Of a stretch of DNA of 40,021 nt, positions 30,865-39,830 are shown one piece after another. The notes under the pieces are model-generated. The model had not been told where the DNA came from, ran no database searches, and worked only from the letters and a program-made list of their open reading frames with translations. The position numbers and the translations under genes are program-made. This DNA is from Nanobdellota archaeon (lineage in GTDB: Archaea > Nanobdellota > Nanobdellia > Pacearchaeales > GW2011-AR1): positions 1-40,021 of the forward strand of contig JADFNI010000004.1 of the NCBI GenBank assembly GCA_022563455.1, written 5' to 3'. Position 1 is the first letter of the stretch, and every line of letters begins with the position of its first letter.

Positions 30865-31442
30865 GTGGGAATGTTCGAAGGAAGTATAATGGTTTTGAAA
30901 GTAATGCTGAATTTATGGAAAATTGGAAAAACTTTCCGAGAGTAGAGTATACATGGACAGAAAATCATGATTTTGGAAAACTGGAAACAAAAATAACAAA
31001 AAATAAAATTGATGAAAATACTGCAGATGAAACCTTGGTTAAGATGATAGGTGCTGTAAAAAATAGGATTAATATGCTTGGAATGGGAGAGAAGTTAAAT
31101 GAAATAATTGTATGGAAAAAAAAATGGGAAACGATTGGAAAATTGCCTTCTTGGAAGGAAAAATACTGTCCAATAAAATCTCCAATAGCGGGAGGTACAT
31201 TAACTGAAATTGGAGCGATTTATATTGAAGGTCATGGTAATTGGTATAAATTTTTAGAGTTAGATGATGATAGAAAATATTTAATTATTGAAGAAGGATT
31301 TACGTGGGGGGAGTTTTTTTACAATGATAAAAAAACTCTTGGAAAAAAAGGATATAATCTTTATTTGTACGAAATTTTTGATATTGATGAGGGAATTAAG
31401 ATAATTAGGGATAAATCTAGTGGAATTTTGGAAAGTCGTTAA
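30855..31442 (+). CDS. Orphan protein, 195 aa
   Basis: No family recognised. Soluble, Lys/Trp-rich protein (NAEFMENWKNFPRVEYTWTE, later EIIVWKKKWETIGKLPSWKE) with alternating beta and helical stretches and an acidic C-terminal part. The ATG at 30855 overlaps the upstream orphan by 10 bases; an in-frame TTG at 30834 is the alternative. The pair lies alone between tRNA-Lys and the RNA polymerase operon, a common place for acquired accessory genes; a frameshifted single gene is also possible but both halves look complete. Confidence 0.6.
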   Translation: MYLSGNVRRKYNGFESNAEFMENWKNFPRVEYTWTENHDFGKLETKITKNKIDENTADETLVKMIGAVKNRINMLGMGEKLNEIIVWKKKWETIGKLPSWKEKYCPIKSPIAGGTLTEIGAIYIEGHGNWYKFLELDDDRKYLIIEEGFTWGEFFYNDKKTLGKKGYNLYLYEIFDIDEGIKIIRDKSSGILESR

Positions 31443-31484
31443 TTGAGATTAAAATTTTTAAAACTACTCTAAAATAATAAAAGT

Positions 31485-31500
31485 CGAAAGGTTTTTAAAG
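31485..31500 (+). promoter_or_regulatory. BRE/TATA promoter of the RNA polymerase operon
   Basis: CGAAAG (BRE-like, 31485-31490) directly followed by GTTTTTAAAG (31491-31500). The predicted start near 31522 gives a leader of about 25 bases before rpoH. Confidence 0.65.
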
Positions 31501-31546
31501 CCATTTTTTGGTATTTATTTTATCTAAAAACTTATCCTAACTTAAG

Positions 31547-31750
31547 ATGCACGTACTACAACCGACTCATACAAAGCTTTCTTCTAGTGATTCTGAGAAG
31601 TTGTTGGTTAAGTTTAATATTGCACTTTCTCAACTACCAAAGATATCTAAAAAAGACCCTGCTATTCCGGAGGGATGTGATACTGGGGATGTTGTGAAAA
31701 TTGAAAGAACAGGAGAGTATGCGGAAACTTATTACCGAGTTGTGATTTAA
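31547..31750 (+). CDS. rpoH: RNA polymerase subunit H (Rpb5-like)
   Basis: The archaeal subunit H equals the C-terminal domain of eukaryotic Rpb5. MHVLQPTHTKLSSSDSEKLL, then FNIALSQLPKISKKDPAI and GDVVKIERTGEYAETYYRVVI are diagnostic, including the terminal YYRVV. Sixty-seven residues is slightly short but complete. It opens the operon and overlaps rpoB by one base (TAATG). Confidence 0.95.
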   Translation: MHVLQPTHTKLSSSDSEKLLVKFNIALSQLPKISKKDPAIPEGCDTGDVVKIERTGEYAETYYRVVI

Positions 31751-34700
31751 TGGCCAAGCATATTTTAGTAAAGGAGTTTTTGAAGAATCATTCACTTGTT
31801 GAATCTAATATTAAATCCTTTAATGATTTTATTGAGAACAGGGTTCAGGAAATTGTTGCAGAGCTAAGCAAAACTCTTCCTACTGAAGATTTTGAAATTA
31901 ATCTTGGGAAGGTAAGAGTTGGAAAGCCAAATATTATTGAGTCTGATGGGTCTAGTAAACCAATTACTCCTGCGGAGTCTCGTCTTCGAAAACTTACCTA
32001 CTCTGCACCTATTTGGATGGAGATGACTATTAATTATGCTGGGCAGGTTGAATCTGAAGAAGTTCAGCTCGGTAGAATTCCTATCATGGTCAAAAGTAAG
32101 GCATGTAATCTTGAAGGAATGAATGAAGAAGAACTTATCAAAAATTATATTGACCCAAAAGATCATGGAGGATATTTTTTGATTAATGGGAATGAAAGAG
32201 TTATGGTTATGGCTGAGGATTTAGCATCTAATCAGACATTTATTGAATTTCAGAAGCTAAAAAATAGACTTATGCTTAGGCTTTTTAGTCAGCGAGGAGC
32301 TTATAAGATTCCTGTAGCTTTGGTGGAAAGTTCTGAAGGACTTTTGGAAATTTCTTTTTCTAGATTTAGAGATATTCCTGCAATTGTTTTATTGAAGGCC
32401 TTGGGACTCACTAGTGACGCTGAAATTGTTTCTTTAATTGGAAAACAAACAGATAGTTTAATTGTTAATTTATATGAATTTGCAAGTATTGGGAATATTA
32501 ATGATGCTTTGATGTGGATTGCTGAGAAGAGTTCTCTTCAAGGAACTAATAAAGAAATGCTTGACAGAGTAAAACAGAGAATGGATTCTTATTTTTTGCC
32601 GCATATTGGACTTGATAAGACGTCGCGTCTAGAAAAGGCTAAGACACTTTGTAAATTTATTAAACAATTTTATGTTGCTCGAGAAAATCCAAAGGGATCT
32701 ATGACAGACAAGGATCATTATGCTAATAAAAGAGTGAGACTATCTGGAAATTTGCTTTCAGATTTATTTAGAGTTAATATGAATATTCTTCTTCGGGAAG
32801 TTCAGCATACTTTGCAAAAAACTGTTAAAAGAAGGAAGTTTTTTTCTATAAAAACTATTGCTAAATCTACATTATTTACTCATCGGATTGAAAGTGCGAT
32901 TGCAACTGGATCTTGGATTGGAGAGCGAAACGGGGTTACGCAGAATATGGATAAGAATAATTCTTTTTCTGTTATGAGTCAGCTTCAAAGGGTTACTTCT
33001 ACGCTTCCAGGAGAGCAGGAGAATTTTGCTGCTAGAACTGTTCATCCAACACATTATGGCCGGTTTTGTCCAATTGAAACTCCTGAAGGAACTGAGATTG
33101 GCCTTAGAAAAAATTTAGCTCTTCTTGCAAAAGTATCTACTAGAACTGTTGAAGACTATAAAAATACACTTTCAATTTTAAATAAGGCTGGGATGAAAGA
33201 AGATGGTGGGAAAATAGATATATTTTACAATGGGCGTTTTGTTGGATCTGTAGACGATGCGGATTCGTTTGTTACTGAAATTAAGAATATAAGACGACAT
33301 GGTGGGTTAACTCATGAAATGTCTGTTCGGTACCAAAAAGTACTTGAGACCGTGTTTTTGAATTCTGAGGAAGGTCGAGTTTTGAGACCGTTAATTATTG
33401 TTGAAAATGGGGTGCCAAAACTTACTCCAGAACACTTGCAGCTTGTTGAAGATGGAGCTCTTTCTTGGGAAGATTTGATTAGCAAAGGAATTATTGAATA
33501 TTTAGATGCTGCAGAAGAGGACGATTCTTTTATTTCTCTTGAGGAAGATGCATTAACAAGTGAGCATACTCATTTGGAGATTGATAAGATTGATTGTTTT
33601 GGTGTTAGCGTTTCTCTTATTCCCTTTGGAAATCATGATCCCCCTGCTCGTATGGTTAAGGGAGGATCTCGGGCCTATCGTCAGGGACTTGGAATTTATG
33701 CTGGGAACTTTCCAGTTAGGATTGATACTGATGTTTCGATTTTACATTATGCACAAAAACCATTGGTTAGAAGTTTTGTTTATGATACCTTAAATGTTCA
33801 CCCTGCAGGACAAAATGTGGTTCTTGCGGTTATGCCTTATGAAGGGTATAATGTTGAAGACGCTACAGTTCTTAATCAGGGGTCGGTGGACAGAGGGTTT
33901 GGTAGAAGTTCTAAATTTAAGCCTTATATTTCTGTTGAACTTAATTATGCTGGTGGACTTCGAGATGATATTTTAATTCCAGAGAAGGATGTTTCGGGAT
34001 ATAGACTTGAAGAATCTTATCGGTTTTTGGAAGAGGATGGGATTGTTTATCCTGAAGCTGAGCTTGAAGAGGGAGAAGTATTAATTGGAAAAGTTAGTCC
34101 TCCAAAATTTCTTAGTGAGGCTAGAGAGATATCTATTCAGACAAAGAAGGAAAATAGTTCGGCTATGAAGCAAGGAGAAAAGGGAATAGTTGATGCTGTA
34201 TTTGTTACTCAGGATAAGGAGGGAAATAAGATTATTCAAGTTAGGACAAGATCGCTTAGAATTCCAGAAATCGGGGACAAGTTTTCAGTTCCTCATGGAC
34301 AAAAGGGTATTGTTGGTTTCATTGCTCCTGAAGAAGATGTTCCATTTACTGTAAGTGGGATTCGACCAGATATAATGTTTAATCCTCATGGTATACCTTC
34401 TCGTATGACTGTTGGATATTTGATGGATGTTCTTGGTGGAAAGCTTGCAGCACTTAGTGGTCGAATTGTGGATGCTTCTGCATTTTCTGGAGAAACAATT
34501 GATTCACTTGAAAATAATTTGAAGAAGCTTGGATTTAGAAAAAATGGAAAGGAAGTTATGTATAATGGAATTACAGGTAAACGAATGCCTGTTAAGATTT
34601 TTATTGGAAGCATGTTTTATTTGAAGCTTAAGTATATGATCGCTGATAAGATGCATTCTAGGGCGTCCGGAAAAATTGCACTCTTGACACGTCAGCCTAT

Positions 34701-35004
34701 TGAAGGAAGGAGTCGTGGAGGGGCACTTAGACTTGGAGAAATGGAGCAGCAAGCCTTAGTTGGCCACGGAGCTTCACTTTTACTTAAGGAGAGATATGAT
34801 TCAGACAAGGTTGTGATAAATATTTGTACAAAGTGTGGCGCGATTGTAATTGACGATCAAATTCATAATAAAAAAGTTTGCTCTCTATGCAATAGTAATC
34901 AGGTTGAGCCTATTGAATTGTCTTATGCTTTTAAGCTTCTTGTTGAGGAGCTTCAAGGACTTCATTTATTGACTAAATTTAAATTGAAGAATAAATACGA
35001 ATAA
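31750..35004 (+). CDS. rpoB: RNA polymerase subunit B, unsplit
   Basis: Second-largest polymerase subunit as a single chain of 1,084 residues (in many Euryarchaeota it is split into B'' and B'). Key parts: GGYFLINGNERVMVM, the fork/active-site stretch GRFCPIETPEGTEIGL, GSRAYRQGLGIY near 638, EGYNVEDATVLNQGSVDRGFGRS, GDKFSVPHGQKG with HGIPSRMT, and the C-terminal zinc site CTKCG...CSLC near 1026-1045 followed by the clamp anchor AFKLLVEELQGL. No insertion or break seen. Confidence 0.97.
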   Translation: MAKHILVKEFLKNHSLVESNIKSFNDFIENRVQEIVAELSKTLPTEDFEINLGKVRVGKPNIIESDGSSKPITPAESRLRKLTYSAPIWMEMTINYAGQVESEEVQLGRIPIMVKSKACNLEGMNEEELIKNYIDPKDHGGYFLINGNERVMVMAEDLASNQTFIEFQKLKNRLMLRLFSQRGAYKIPVALVESSEGLLEISFSRFRDIPAIVLLKALGLTSDAEIVSLIGKQTDSLIVNLYEFASIGNINDALMWIAEKSSLQGTNKEMLDRVKQRMDSYFLPHIGLDKTSRLEKAKTLCKFIKQFYVARENPKGSMTDKDHYANKRVRLSGNLLSDLFRVNMNILLREVQHTLQKTVKRRKFFSIKTIAKSTLFTHRIESAIATGSWIGERNGVTQNMDKNNSFSVMSQLQRVTSTLPGEQENFAARTVHPTHYGRFCPIETPEGTEIGLRKNLALLAKVSTRTVEDYKNTLSILNKAGMKEDGGKIDIFYNGRFVGSVDDADSFVTEIKNIRRHGGLTHEMSVRYQKVLETVFLNSEEGRVLRPLIIVENGVPKLTPEHLQLVEDGALSWEDLISKGIIEYLDAAEEDDSFISLEEDALTSEHTHLEIDKIDCFGVSVSLIPFGNHDPPARMVKGGSRAYRQGLGIYAGNFPVRIDTDVSILHYAQKPLVRSFVYDTLNVHPAGQNVVLAVMPYEGYNVEDATVLNQGSVDRGFGRSSKFKPYISVELNYAGGLRDDILIPEKDVSGYRLEESYRFLEEDGIVYPEAELEEGEVLIGKVSPPKFLSEAREISIQTKKENSSAMKQGEKGIVDAVFVTQDKEGNKIIQVRTRSLRIPEIGDKFSVPHGQKGIVGFIAPEEDVPFTVSGIRPDIMFNPHGIPSRMTVGYLMDVLGGKLAALSGRIVDASAFSGETIDSLENNLKKLGFRKNGKEVMYNGITGKRMPVKIFIGSMFYLKLKYMIADKMHSRASGKIALLTRQPIEGRSRGGALRLGEMEQQALVGHGASLLLKERYDSDKVVINICTKCGAIVIDDQIHNKKVCSLCNSNQVEPIELSYAFKLLVEELQGLHLLTKFKLKNKYE

Positions 35005-35005
35005 A

Positions 35006-38000
35006 ATGGTACTTCATGTAAAGAAACAAGTTAAGGAAATGACCTTTCATCTTCTTAGTCCTGAGCAGATAAAGAAGTTGTCTGTTGCAAAGATTGTGAC
35101 TCCAGAACTTTATGATGTTGATGGTTATCCTGTTGATGGAGGTCTTATGGATCTTAGACTAGGGGCAATTGACCCAGGGGTTCGATGTAGAACTTGTGGT
35201 GGACGTTTAAAGGAATGTCTTGGGCATTCTGGGGTTATTGAGTTTGCAAGACCTGTGGTTCATATTAAATATTTACCAATTATTGATTTAGTTTTAAGAT
35301 CTACGTGTGAGGCTTGTGGCAAGGCTTTGATTAAGGAAGAAAAAGATTTGGCGAAAAATTTGATTGACCGGATCAAGAAAGCGAAAGATGGTAAGAAATG
35401 TCCTCATTGTAGCATCATTCAGGAAAAAGTTAAGTTAGAAAAACCAACGACTTTTAGAAGTGGAAGGAGAAGGCTTTTTCCGTCGGAAATTAGGGAAAGA
35501 CTTGTTAAGGTTAGTGACGATGATTTGAAAATTCTTGGGATTAATGCAGAAACTCTTCGACCTGAGTGGGCAATTATGACTTCTTTACTCGTTCCACCAG
35601 TTACTGTTAGACCGTCTATTACATTGGATTCTGGAGAGAGGTCGGAAGATGATTTGACCCATAAGTTGTCTGATATTATTCGATCGAACCAAAGACTTTG
35701 GGAGAATTTGAATGCTGGAGCACCTGAAGTTATTATTGAAGATTTATGGGATTTACTTCAGTATCACATTACTACATTTTTTGATAATTCTATTGCAAAG
35801 ATTCCTCCTGCACGGCATAGAAGTGGGCAGCCATTGAAGACTATAACTGAGAGAATTAAAGGGAAGGAAGGAAGGATTAGAAAGAATTTAGCTGGTAAAA
35901 GAGTTAATTTTTCTGCTAGAACTGTTATTTCGCCTGATCATAATTTGAATCTTAATGAGGTTGGAATTCCGTTTGAAGTTGCGAAAATTTTAACTGTTGC
36001 TGAAAGAGTTACAACATTGAATATAAAAAGGATGAGGAAAATTGTTCTTAGTACTGAATATCCTGCTGCAAACTATATTCTTCGGCCCGACGGGAAAAGG
36101 AAAAGAATTACTAAGGACCTTCAAGAAGAGTTAAGTAAAGAAATTGAGTCTGGTTATATAGTTGAGAGACATTTAGTTGACGGAGATATCGTATTGTTTA
36201 ATCGACATCCGTCGCTTCACCGGGCCTCGTTAATGGCTCATTATGTTCGAGTTCTTCCGTGTAAAACTTTTAGAATTCATCCAGCAGTTTGTGATCCTTA
36301 CAATGCCGACTTTGACGGGGATGAAATGAATATTCACGCACCTCAGACTGAAGAAGCTCGAGCCGAGGCAGAAGTTTTGCTTAATGTTAATTCAAATTTG
36401 TTTTCTCCTAAAAATAATATGAATCATATGGGGTGTGTTAGAGACTCATTAACTGGAAATTTTATGTTAAACGAATCTGTTCTTTCTAAGGAAGATGCGT
36501 CTCAGTTACTCCATGAATCCAGAGTTGAAGGCATTGTACTTTCTAAGACTAATCCTGGTTTAGAATTATTTAATAAGATAATGCCTAAGGAAGTCGCGAA
36601 CAGTGGTGGAGATTACAGGGGATTTAAGAGTGGGAAGGGAGAGGTATTGAAGAAAGTAGACAATACACTTGGAAGGGAGGCCGCTATGGATATACTTCGT
36701 AAAGTTTATGCTCTTGGAACTATCTTTTTATCAAGGACTGGTTTTACTTTATCTGCTGAAGATTTGGATGTTCCAAGGAGTGTTAAAATAAAGACTGCAA
36801 AAATTATTGAATCTGCAGAAGTTAAGACACAAGAAATAATTGAAAGCTATTACAAAGGTACGATGGAACTTCTTCCTGGAAAGACTGCAGAAGAGACGAG
36901 AGAATTAGGCATATTAAAAGTTCTTAATGGAACCAGGACTGAGATTGGAGAGGCTACAAAGATTGGTTTTCCTCAAGATAACTTAGCTAATAAGATGATT
37001 AAGGGAGGGGCTAAAGGATCTATGCTTAACATTACTCAGATTGCTTGCTCTGTTGGTCAGCAAGTTCTTAATGGGCGAAGAATCGATTTTGGGTACAGTG
37101 AGCGAACACTGTCTTCTTTTAAGAAGGGGGACTTGTCGCCTAGAGCTCGAGGATTTATTTATAGTTCTTTTATGAAAGGACTTAGTCCTGATGAATTTTT
37201 CTTTGGAGCAATGACTGGGAGGGATGGCCTGATGGATACTGCTCTTAGGACTCCAAAATCTGGTTATTTGTATCGAAGACTTGCAAATGCTCTTCAAGAT
37301 TTAATTATGGCTTATGATGGGACTGTTAGGGATGCCTCGAATAATCTTGTACAATTCAAATATGGGATTGATGGGGTAGACGTTTCTGAGGAACATAATG
37401 GAAAAGCAGTTGCTCCTGGAGAAGCAATTGGAGTTGTTGCTGCTCAGTCGTTTGGTGAATCTGCTACTCAAATGGTTTTGAATGTATTTCATTCTGCCGG
37501 AGTTGCCGAAATGCAGGTTACTCAAGGATTGCCAAGAATTATTGAAATTTTTGATGCTAGGAAAAGTCCCAAGACTCCAGTTATGGAGGTATACCTTGAT
37601 AAGGATCATAATAATGAAAAAGACGCTAAGATAATTGCTGAGAAAATTAAGGAAGTAAAACTTAAAGAAGTAATTACTAATATAATGATTGACTTTGGAA
37701 GTAAAAAAATTAAGATTGGAGTGGACCTCAAGAGACTCAAAAGTGCTCATATTGGACTTGATAAGGCTGTTGAAGTATTGAACGAAAAAGGTTTTGATTC
37801 AAAGAAACTTAGTGACGGAATTACTCTTAATATGGAAAAGGCAGATTTCAAAGAAATTTATAAAACTAAAGAGAAAATTAAGGAAGTAATTCTTACAGGT
37901 ATTAAGAACATTGCACAAGTTTTGGTTGTTAAGAGGGGACGTGACTTTGTTATATTGACTGCTGGATCTAATCTGAAAGATTTGATTGTGTTTAAGGGAA

Positions 38001-38593
38001 TTGACAAGGACAAGATTCTTTCTAATGACATTCATGAGGTTGCTAAGATTCTTGGAGTCGAGGCGGCTCGTCAAGTAATTATTAATGAAGTCGATAAGGT
38101 AGTTATTTCACAGGGTCTTGCGGTGAATAGAAAACATGCAATGCTTGTGGCTGATACGATGGTACTTAGTGGGACTGTAAAGGGAATTACTCGTATGGGT
38201 ATTATTTCTGACAAGAATTCTATCTTGGCACGTGCTTCATTTGAGACTCCAGTTCCTCATTTTGTTCAAGCAACAAAAACCGGAAAGAAAGATAAACTTG
38301 CTTCAGTTATTGAAAATATAATTTTAAATCAACCAGTTCCTGTAGGGACTGGTCTTCCAGGTCTTCTTGTAAAAGTTACTGGACCTTTGGCAGATCAAAA
38401 AACTAAAGCTGCATTTAAGGAAAAGGCAGAAGCTAAATTAAAAGCTGAGAAAACTGTTCCCTTAAAGTCTGGAAAGAAAGTAGTTAAAAAAGTAGCTATA
38501 TCTAAAGGTATACCTTCTAAAGAGAGTAAGGCCAAGGTGGCTGCACTGCTCAGTGTACCCCAAGAAAAGCCGAGTATGGGAGCAAAGAAATAA
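35006..38593 (+). CDS. rpoA: RNA polymerase subunit A, A' and A'' fused
   Basis: Largest polymerase subunit encoded as one chain of 1,195 residues. The A' part has the clamp zinc sites CRTCGGRLKECLGHSG and CEACGKA...CPHCS, and the catalytic NADFDGDEMN near 433. The A'' part begins about residue 800 (APGEAIGVVAAQSFGE) with the trigger loop region ATQMVLNVFHSAGVAE and GLPRIIEIFDARK. Most archaea encode A' and A'' by two genes; here there is no stop or start between them. After about residue 1130 there is an extra Lys-rich tail (KTKAAFKEKAEAKLK onward) not needed for the fold. The gene starts one base after the rpoB stop. Confidence 0.96.
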   Translation: MVLHVKKQVKEMTFHLLSPEQIKKLSVAKIVTPELYDVDGYPVDGGLMDLRLGAIDPGVRCRTCGGRLKECLGHSGVIEFARPVVHIKYLPIIDLVLRSTCEACGKALIKEEKDLAKNLIDRIKKAKDGKKCPHCSIIQEKVKLEKPTTFRSGRRRLFPSEIRERLVKVSDDDLKILGINAETLRPEWAIMTSLLVPPVTVRPSITLDSGERSEDDLTHKLSDIIRSNQRLWENLNAGAPEVIIEDLWDLLQYHITTFFDNSIAKIPPARHRSGQPLKTITERIKGKEGRIRKNLAGKRVNFSARTVISPDHNLNLNEVGIPFEVAKILTVAERVTTLNIKRMRKIVLSTEYPAANYILRPDGKRKRITKDLQEELSKEIESGYIVERHLVDGDIVLFNRHPSLHRASLMAHYVRVLPCKTFRIHPAVCDPYNADFDGDEMNIHAPQTEEARAEAEVLLNVNSNLFSPKNNMNHMGCVRDSLTGNFMLNESVLSKEDASQLLHESRVEGIVLSKTNPGLELFNKIMPKEVANSGGDYRGFKSGKGEVLKKVDNTLGREAAMDILRKVYALGTIFLSRTGFTLSAEDLDVPRSVKIKTAKIIESAEVKTQEIIESYYKGTMELLPGKTAEETRELGILKVLNGTRTEIGEATKIGFPQDNLANKMIKGGAKGSMLNITQIACSVGQQVLNGRRIDFGYSERTLSSFKKGDLSPRARGFIYSSFMKGLSPDEFFFGAMTGRDGLMDTALRTPKSGYLYRRLANALQDLIMAYDGTVRDASNNLVQFKYGIDGVDVSEEHNGKAVAPGEAIGVVAAQSFGESATQMVLNVFHSAGVAEMQVTQGLPRIIEIFDARKSPKTPVMEVYLDKDHNNEKDAKIIAEKIKEVKLKEVITNIMIDFGSKKIKIGVDLKRLKSAHIGLDKAVEVLNEKGFDSKKLSDGITLNMEKADFKEIYKTKEKIKEVILTGIKNIAQVLVVKRGRDFVILTAGSNLKDLIVFKGIDKDKILSNDIHEVAKILGVEAARQVIINEVDKVVISQGLAVNRKHAMLVADTMVLSGTVKGITRMGIISDKNSILARASFETPVPHFVQATKTGKKDKLASVIENIILNQPVPVGTGLPGLLVKVTGPLADQKTKAAFKEKAEAKLKAEKTVPLKSGKKVVKKVAISKGIPSKESKAKVAALLSVPQEKPSMGAKK

Positions 38594-38594
38594 G

Positions 38595-38831
38595 ATGTCT
38601 ATAAAAGAAATAAAAGATGCAATGGAAACGAAGACAGTTTCTTTTGGAATTAGACAAGCTCTAAAGGGGAATAAATCTAATGTTGTTTTTATTGCCAAGG
38701 ATGCGCGGGATTTTACTGTTTCTAAATTGGAAGACGGCGGAATTGAATTTTCTGTTCTGAAGAGTAAAGAAGATTTGTCAAAGGAATTAAACCTTGATTT
38801 TGAATGCGAGGTTTTTTCTCTAAAAAAATAA
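38595..38831 (+). CDS. rpl30e: Ribosomal protein eL30-like (L7Ae family)
   Basis: Short 78-residue protein of the L7Ae/L30e RNA-binding family, identified by the pattern VSFGIRQALKGNKSNVVFIAKDA and by position between rpoA and nusA, where archaea carry rpl30e. The terminal part is shorter than usual for eL30 (about 100 residues). The ATG at 38595 is one base after the rpoA stop; an upstream frame overlapping rpoA is ignored. Confidence 0.8.
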   Translation: MSIKEIKDAMETKTVSFGIRQALKGNKSNVVFIAKDARDFTVSKLEDGGIEFSVLKSKEDLSKELNLDFECEVFSLKK

Positions 38832-38832
38832 T

Positions 38833-39258
38833 ATGGCTAGAGAAATTGATATGCAGGTGATGAGATATTTGAACTTATTTTCTAAGGTTACTCGGGTTTC
38901 TACAATGAATTGCTTTGTTTATAATAATCAAATTCTTTTTGCAGTTCCAAAATCTAAGGTTTCTTTTGCGATTGGAAAAGATGCTGTAAATATACGGAAG
39001 TTAAGGGATATTTTAAGACGGAAAATTAAAGTTGTTGCTATGCCTGAACAAGAAGACCGAAGTGGGATTTCGAAGTTTGTAGAGGATGTTGTGAAGCCAA
39101 TAGAATTTACAAAGTTAGATTATAGGGATGGCTCAGTTGTTGTTACTGCTGGTCGTCAGAGTAAGGCTGCTTTGATTGGGCGAAATCGTATACGGGAAAA
39201 AGAGATTGGTTATGTTTTGAAAAACTTGTTTGGGATTGAGAAATTCAAAATAATGTAG
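38833..39258 (+). CDS. nusA: NusA-like KH-domain transcription factor
   Basis: Archaeal NusA consists only of the two KH RNA-binding domains of bacterial NusA. First KH with the GKDAVNIRKLRDILRR loop preceded by AVPKSKVSFAI, second KH with VVVTAGRQSKAALIGRNRIREKE ending in LFGIEKFKIM. 141 residues is normal. One base separates it from the eL30-like gene. Confidence 0.93.
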   Translation: MAREIDMQVMRYLNLFSKVTRVSTMNCFVYNNQILFAVPKSKVSFAIGKDAVNIRKLRDILRRKIKVVAMPEQEDRSGISKFVEDVVKPIEFTKLDYRDGSVVVTAGRQSKAALIGRNRIREKEIGYVLKNLFGIEKFKIM

Positions 39259-39282
39259 GAAGTGAATTTGATCAAAGGAAAC

Positions 39283-39290
39283 TTTATAAA
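39283..39290 (+). promoter_or_regulatory. Internal TATA box before uS12
   Basis: TTTATAAA about 25-30 bases ahead of an ATG at 39318, giving uS12 a separate start in addition to operon read-through. Confidence 0.55.
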
Positions 39291-39317
39291 CCAATTTTTC
39301 GCCTAAAATACTATAAG

Positions 39318-39362
39318 ATGAATACAAAAATAACTAAAGTTGGAGAATGGATTGTGAACTGA
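39318..39362 (+). CDS. 14-codon leader mini-ORF before uS12
   Basis: MNTKITKVGEWIVN then TGA, starting at the predicted transcription start. It ends 44 bases before the uS12 ATG. Length equals that of the mini-ORF ahead of eL41; sequence is unrelated. Could be chance. Confidence 0.3.
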   Translation: MNTKITKVGEWIVN

Positions 39363-39406
39363 GCTTTAGTTTTGCTCATTTGCTCAAAAATTCAAAATTT
39401 TTTCGT

Positions 39407-39829
39407 ATGGGATTGATGAATGCTAGAAAATTGAGAAAGGATCGGAAGACTTTTAGAGATAACAGGCTTCCTGACAAAAAGAAAAGGCTTGGAATTAGTT
39501 TAAAGTTTGATCCTCTTGGACGATCTTCTCAAGCAAAAGGAATTGTTATTAAGAAAATTCAAAAAGAAGCTAAGCAGCCTAATTCAGCGATGAGGAAATG
39601 TTGCAGGGTTCAATTGATTAAGAATGGAAAGGAAGTTACTGCTTTTATTCCTGGAAATTTAGCACAAAAGTTTGTTGATGAGCATGATGAAGTTATAATT
39701 GAAAGAATCGGTGGGAAACAGGGACGGACAAAAGGGGATTTATCTGGAGTTAGATTTACAGTAATTAAAGTGAATGATCAACCACTTGACAGACTTTGGC
39801 AAGGGAAGATCGAGAAGGGAAGAAGATAA
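39407..39829 (+). CDS. rps12: Ribosomal protein uS12
   Basis: Decoding-centre protein of the small subunit. ARKLRKDRKTFRDNR at the start, then KGIVIKKIQKEAKQPNSAMR with the KQPNSA loop, IPGNLAQKFVDEHDEV and RTKGDLSGVRFTVIKVN are diagnostic. I chose ATG 39407 (MGLMNARKLRK) because archaeal uS12 begins close to this point; the frame is open to ATG 39347, which would add 20 unrelated-looking residues (MDCELSFSFAHLLKN). Usually followed by uS7, but not here. Confidence 0.93.
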   Translation: MGLMNARKLRKDRKTFRDNRLPDKKKRLGISLKFDPLGRSSQAKGIVIKKIQKEAKQPNSAMRKCCRVQLIKNGKEVTAFIPGNLAQKFVDEHDEVIIERIGGKQGRTKGDLSGVRFTVIKVNDQPLDRLWQGKIEKGRR

Positions 39830-39830
39830 G

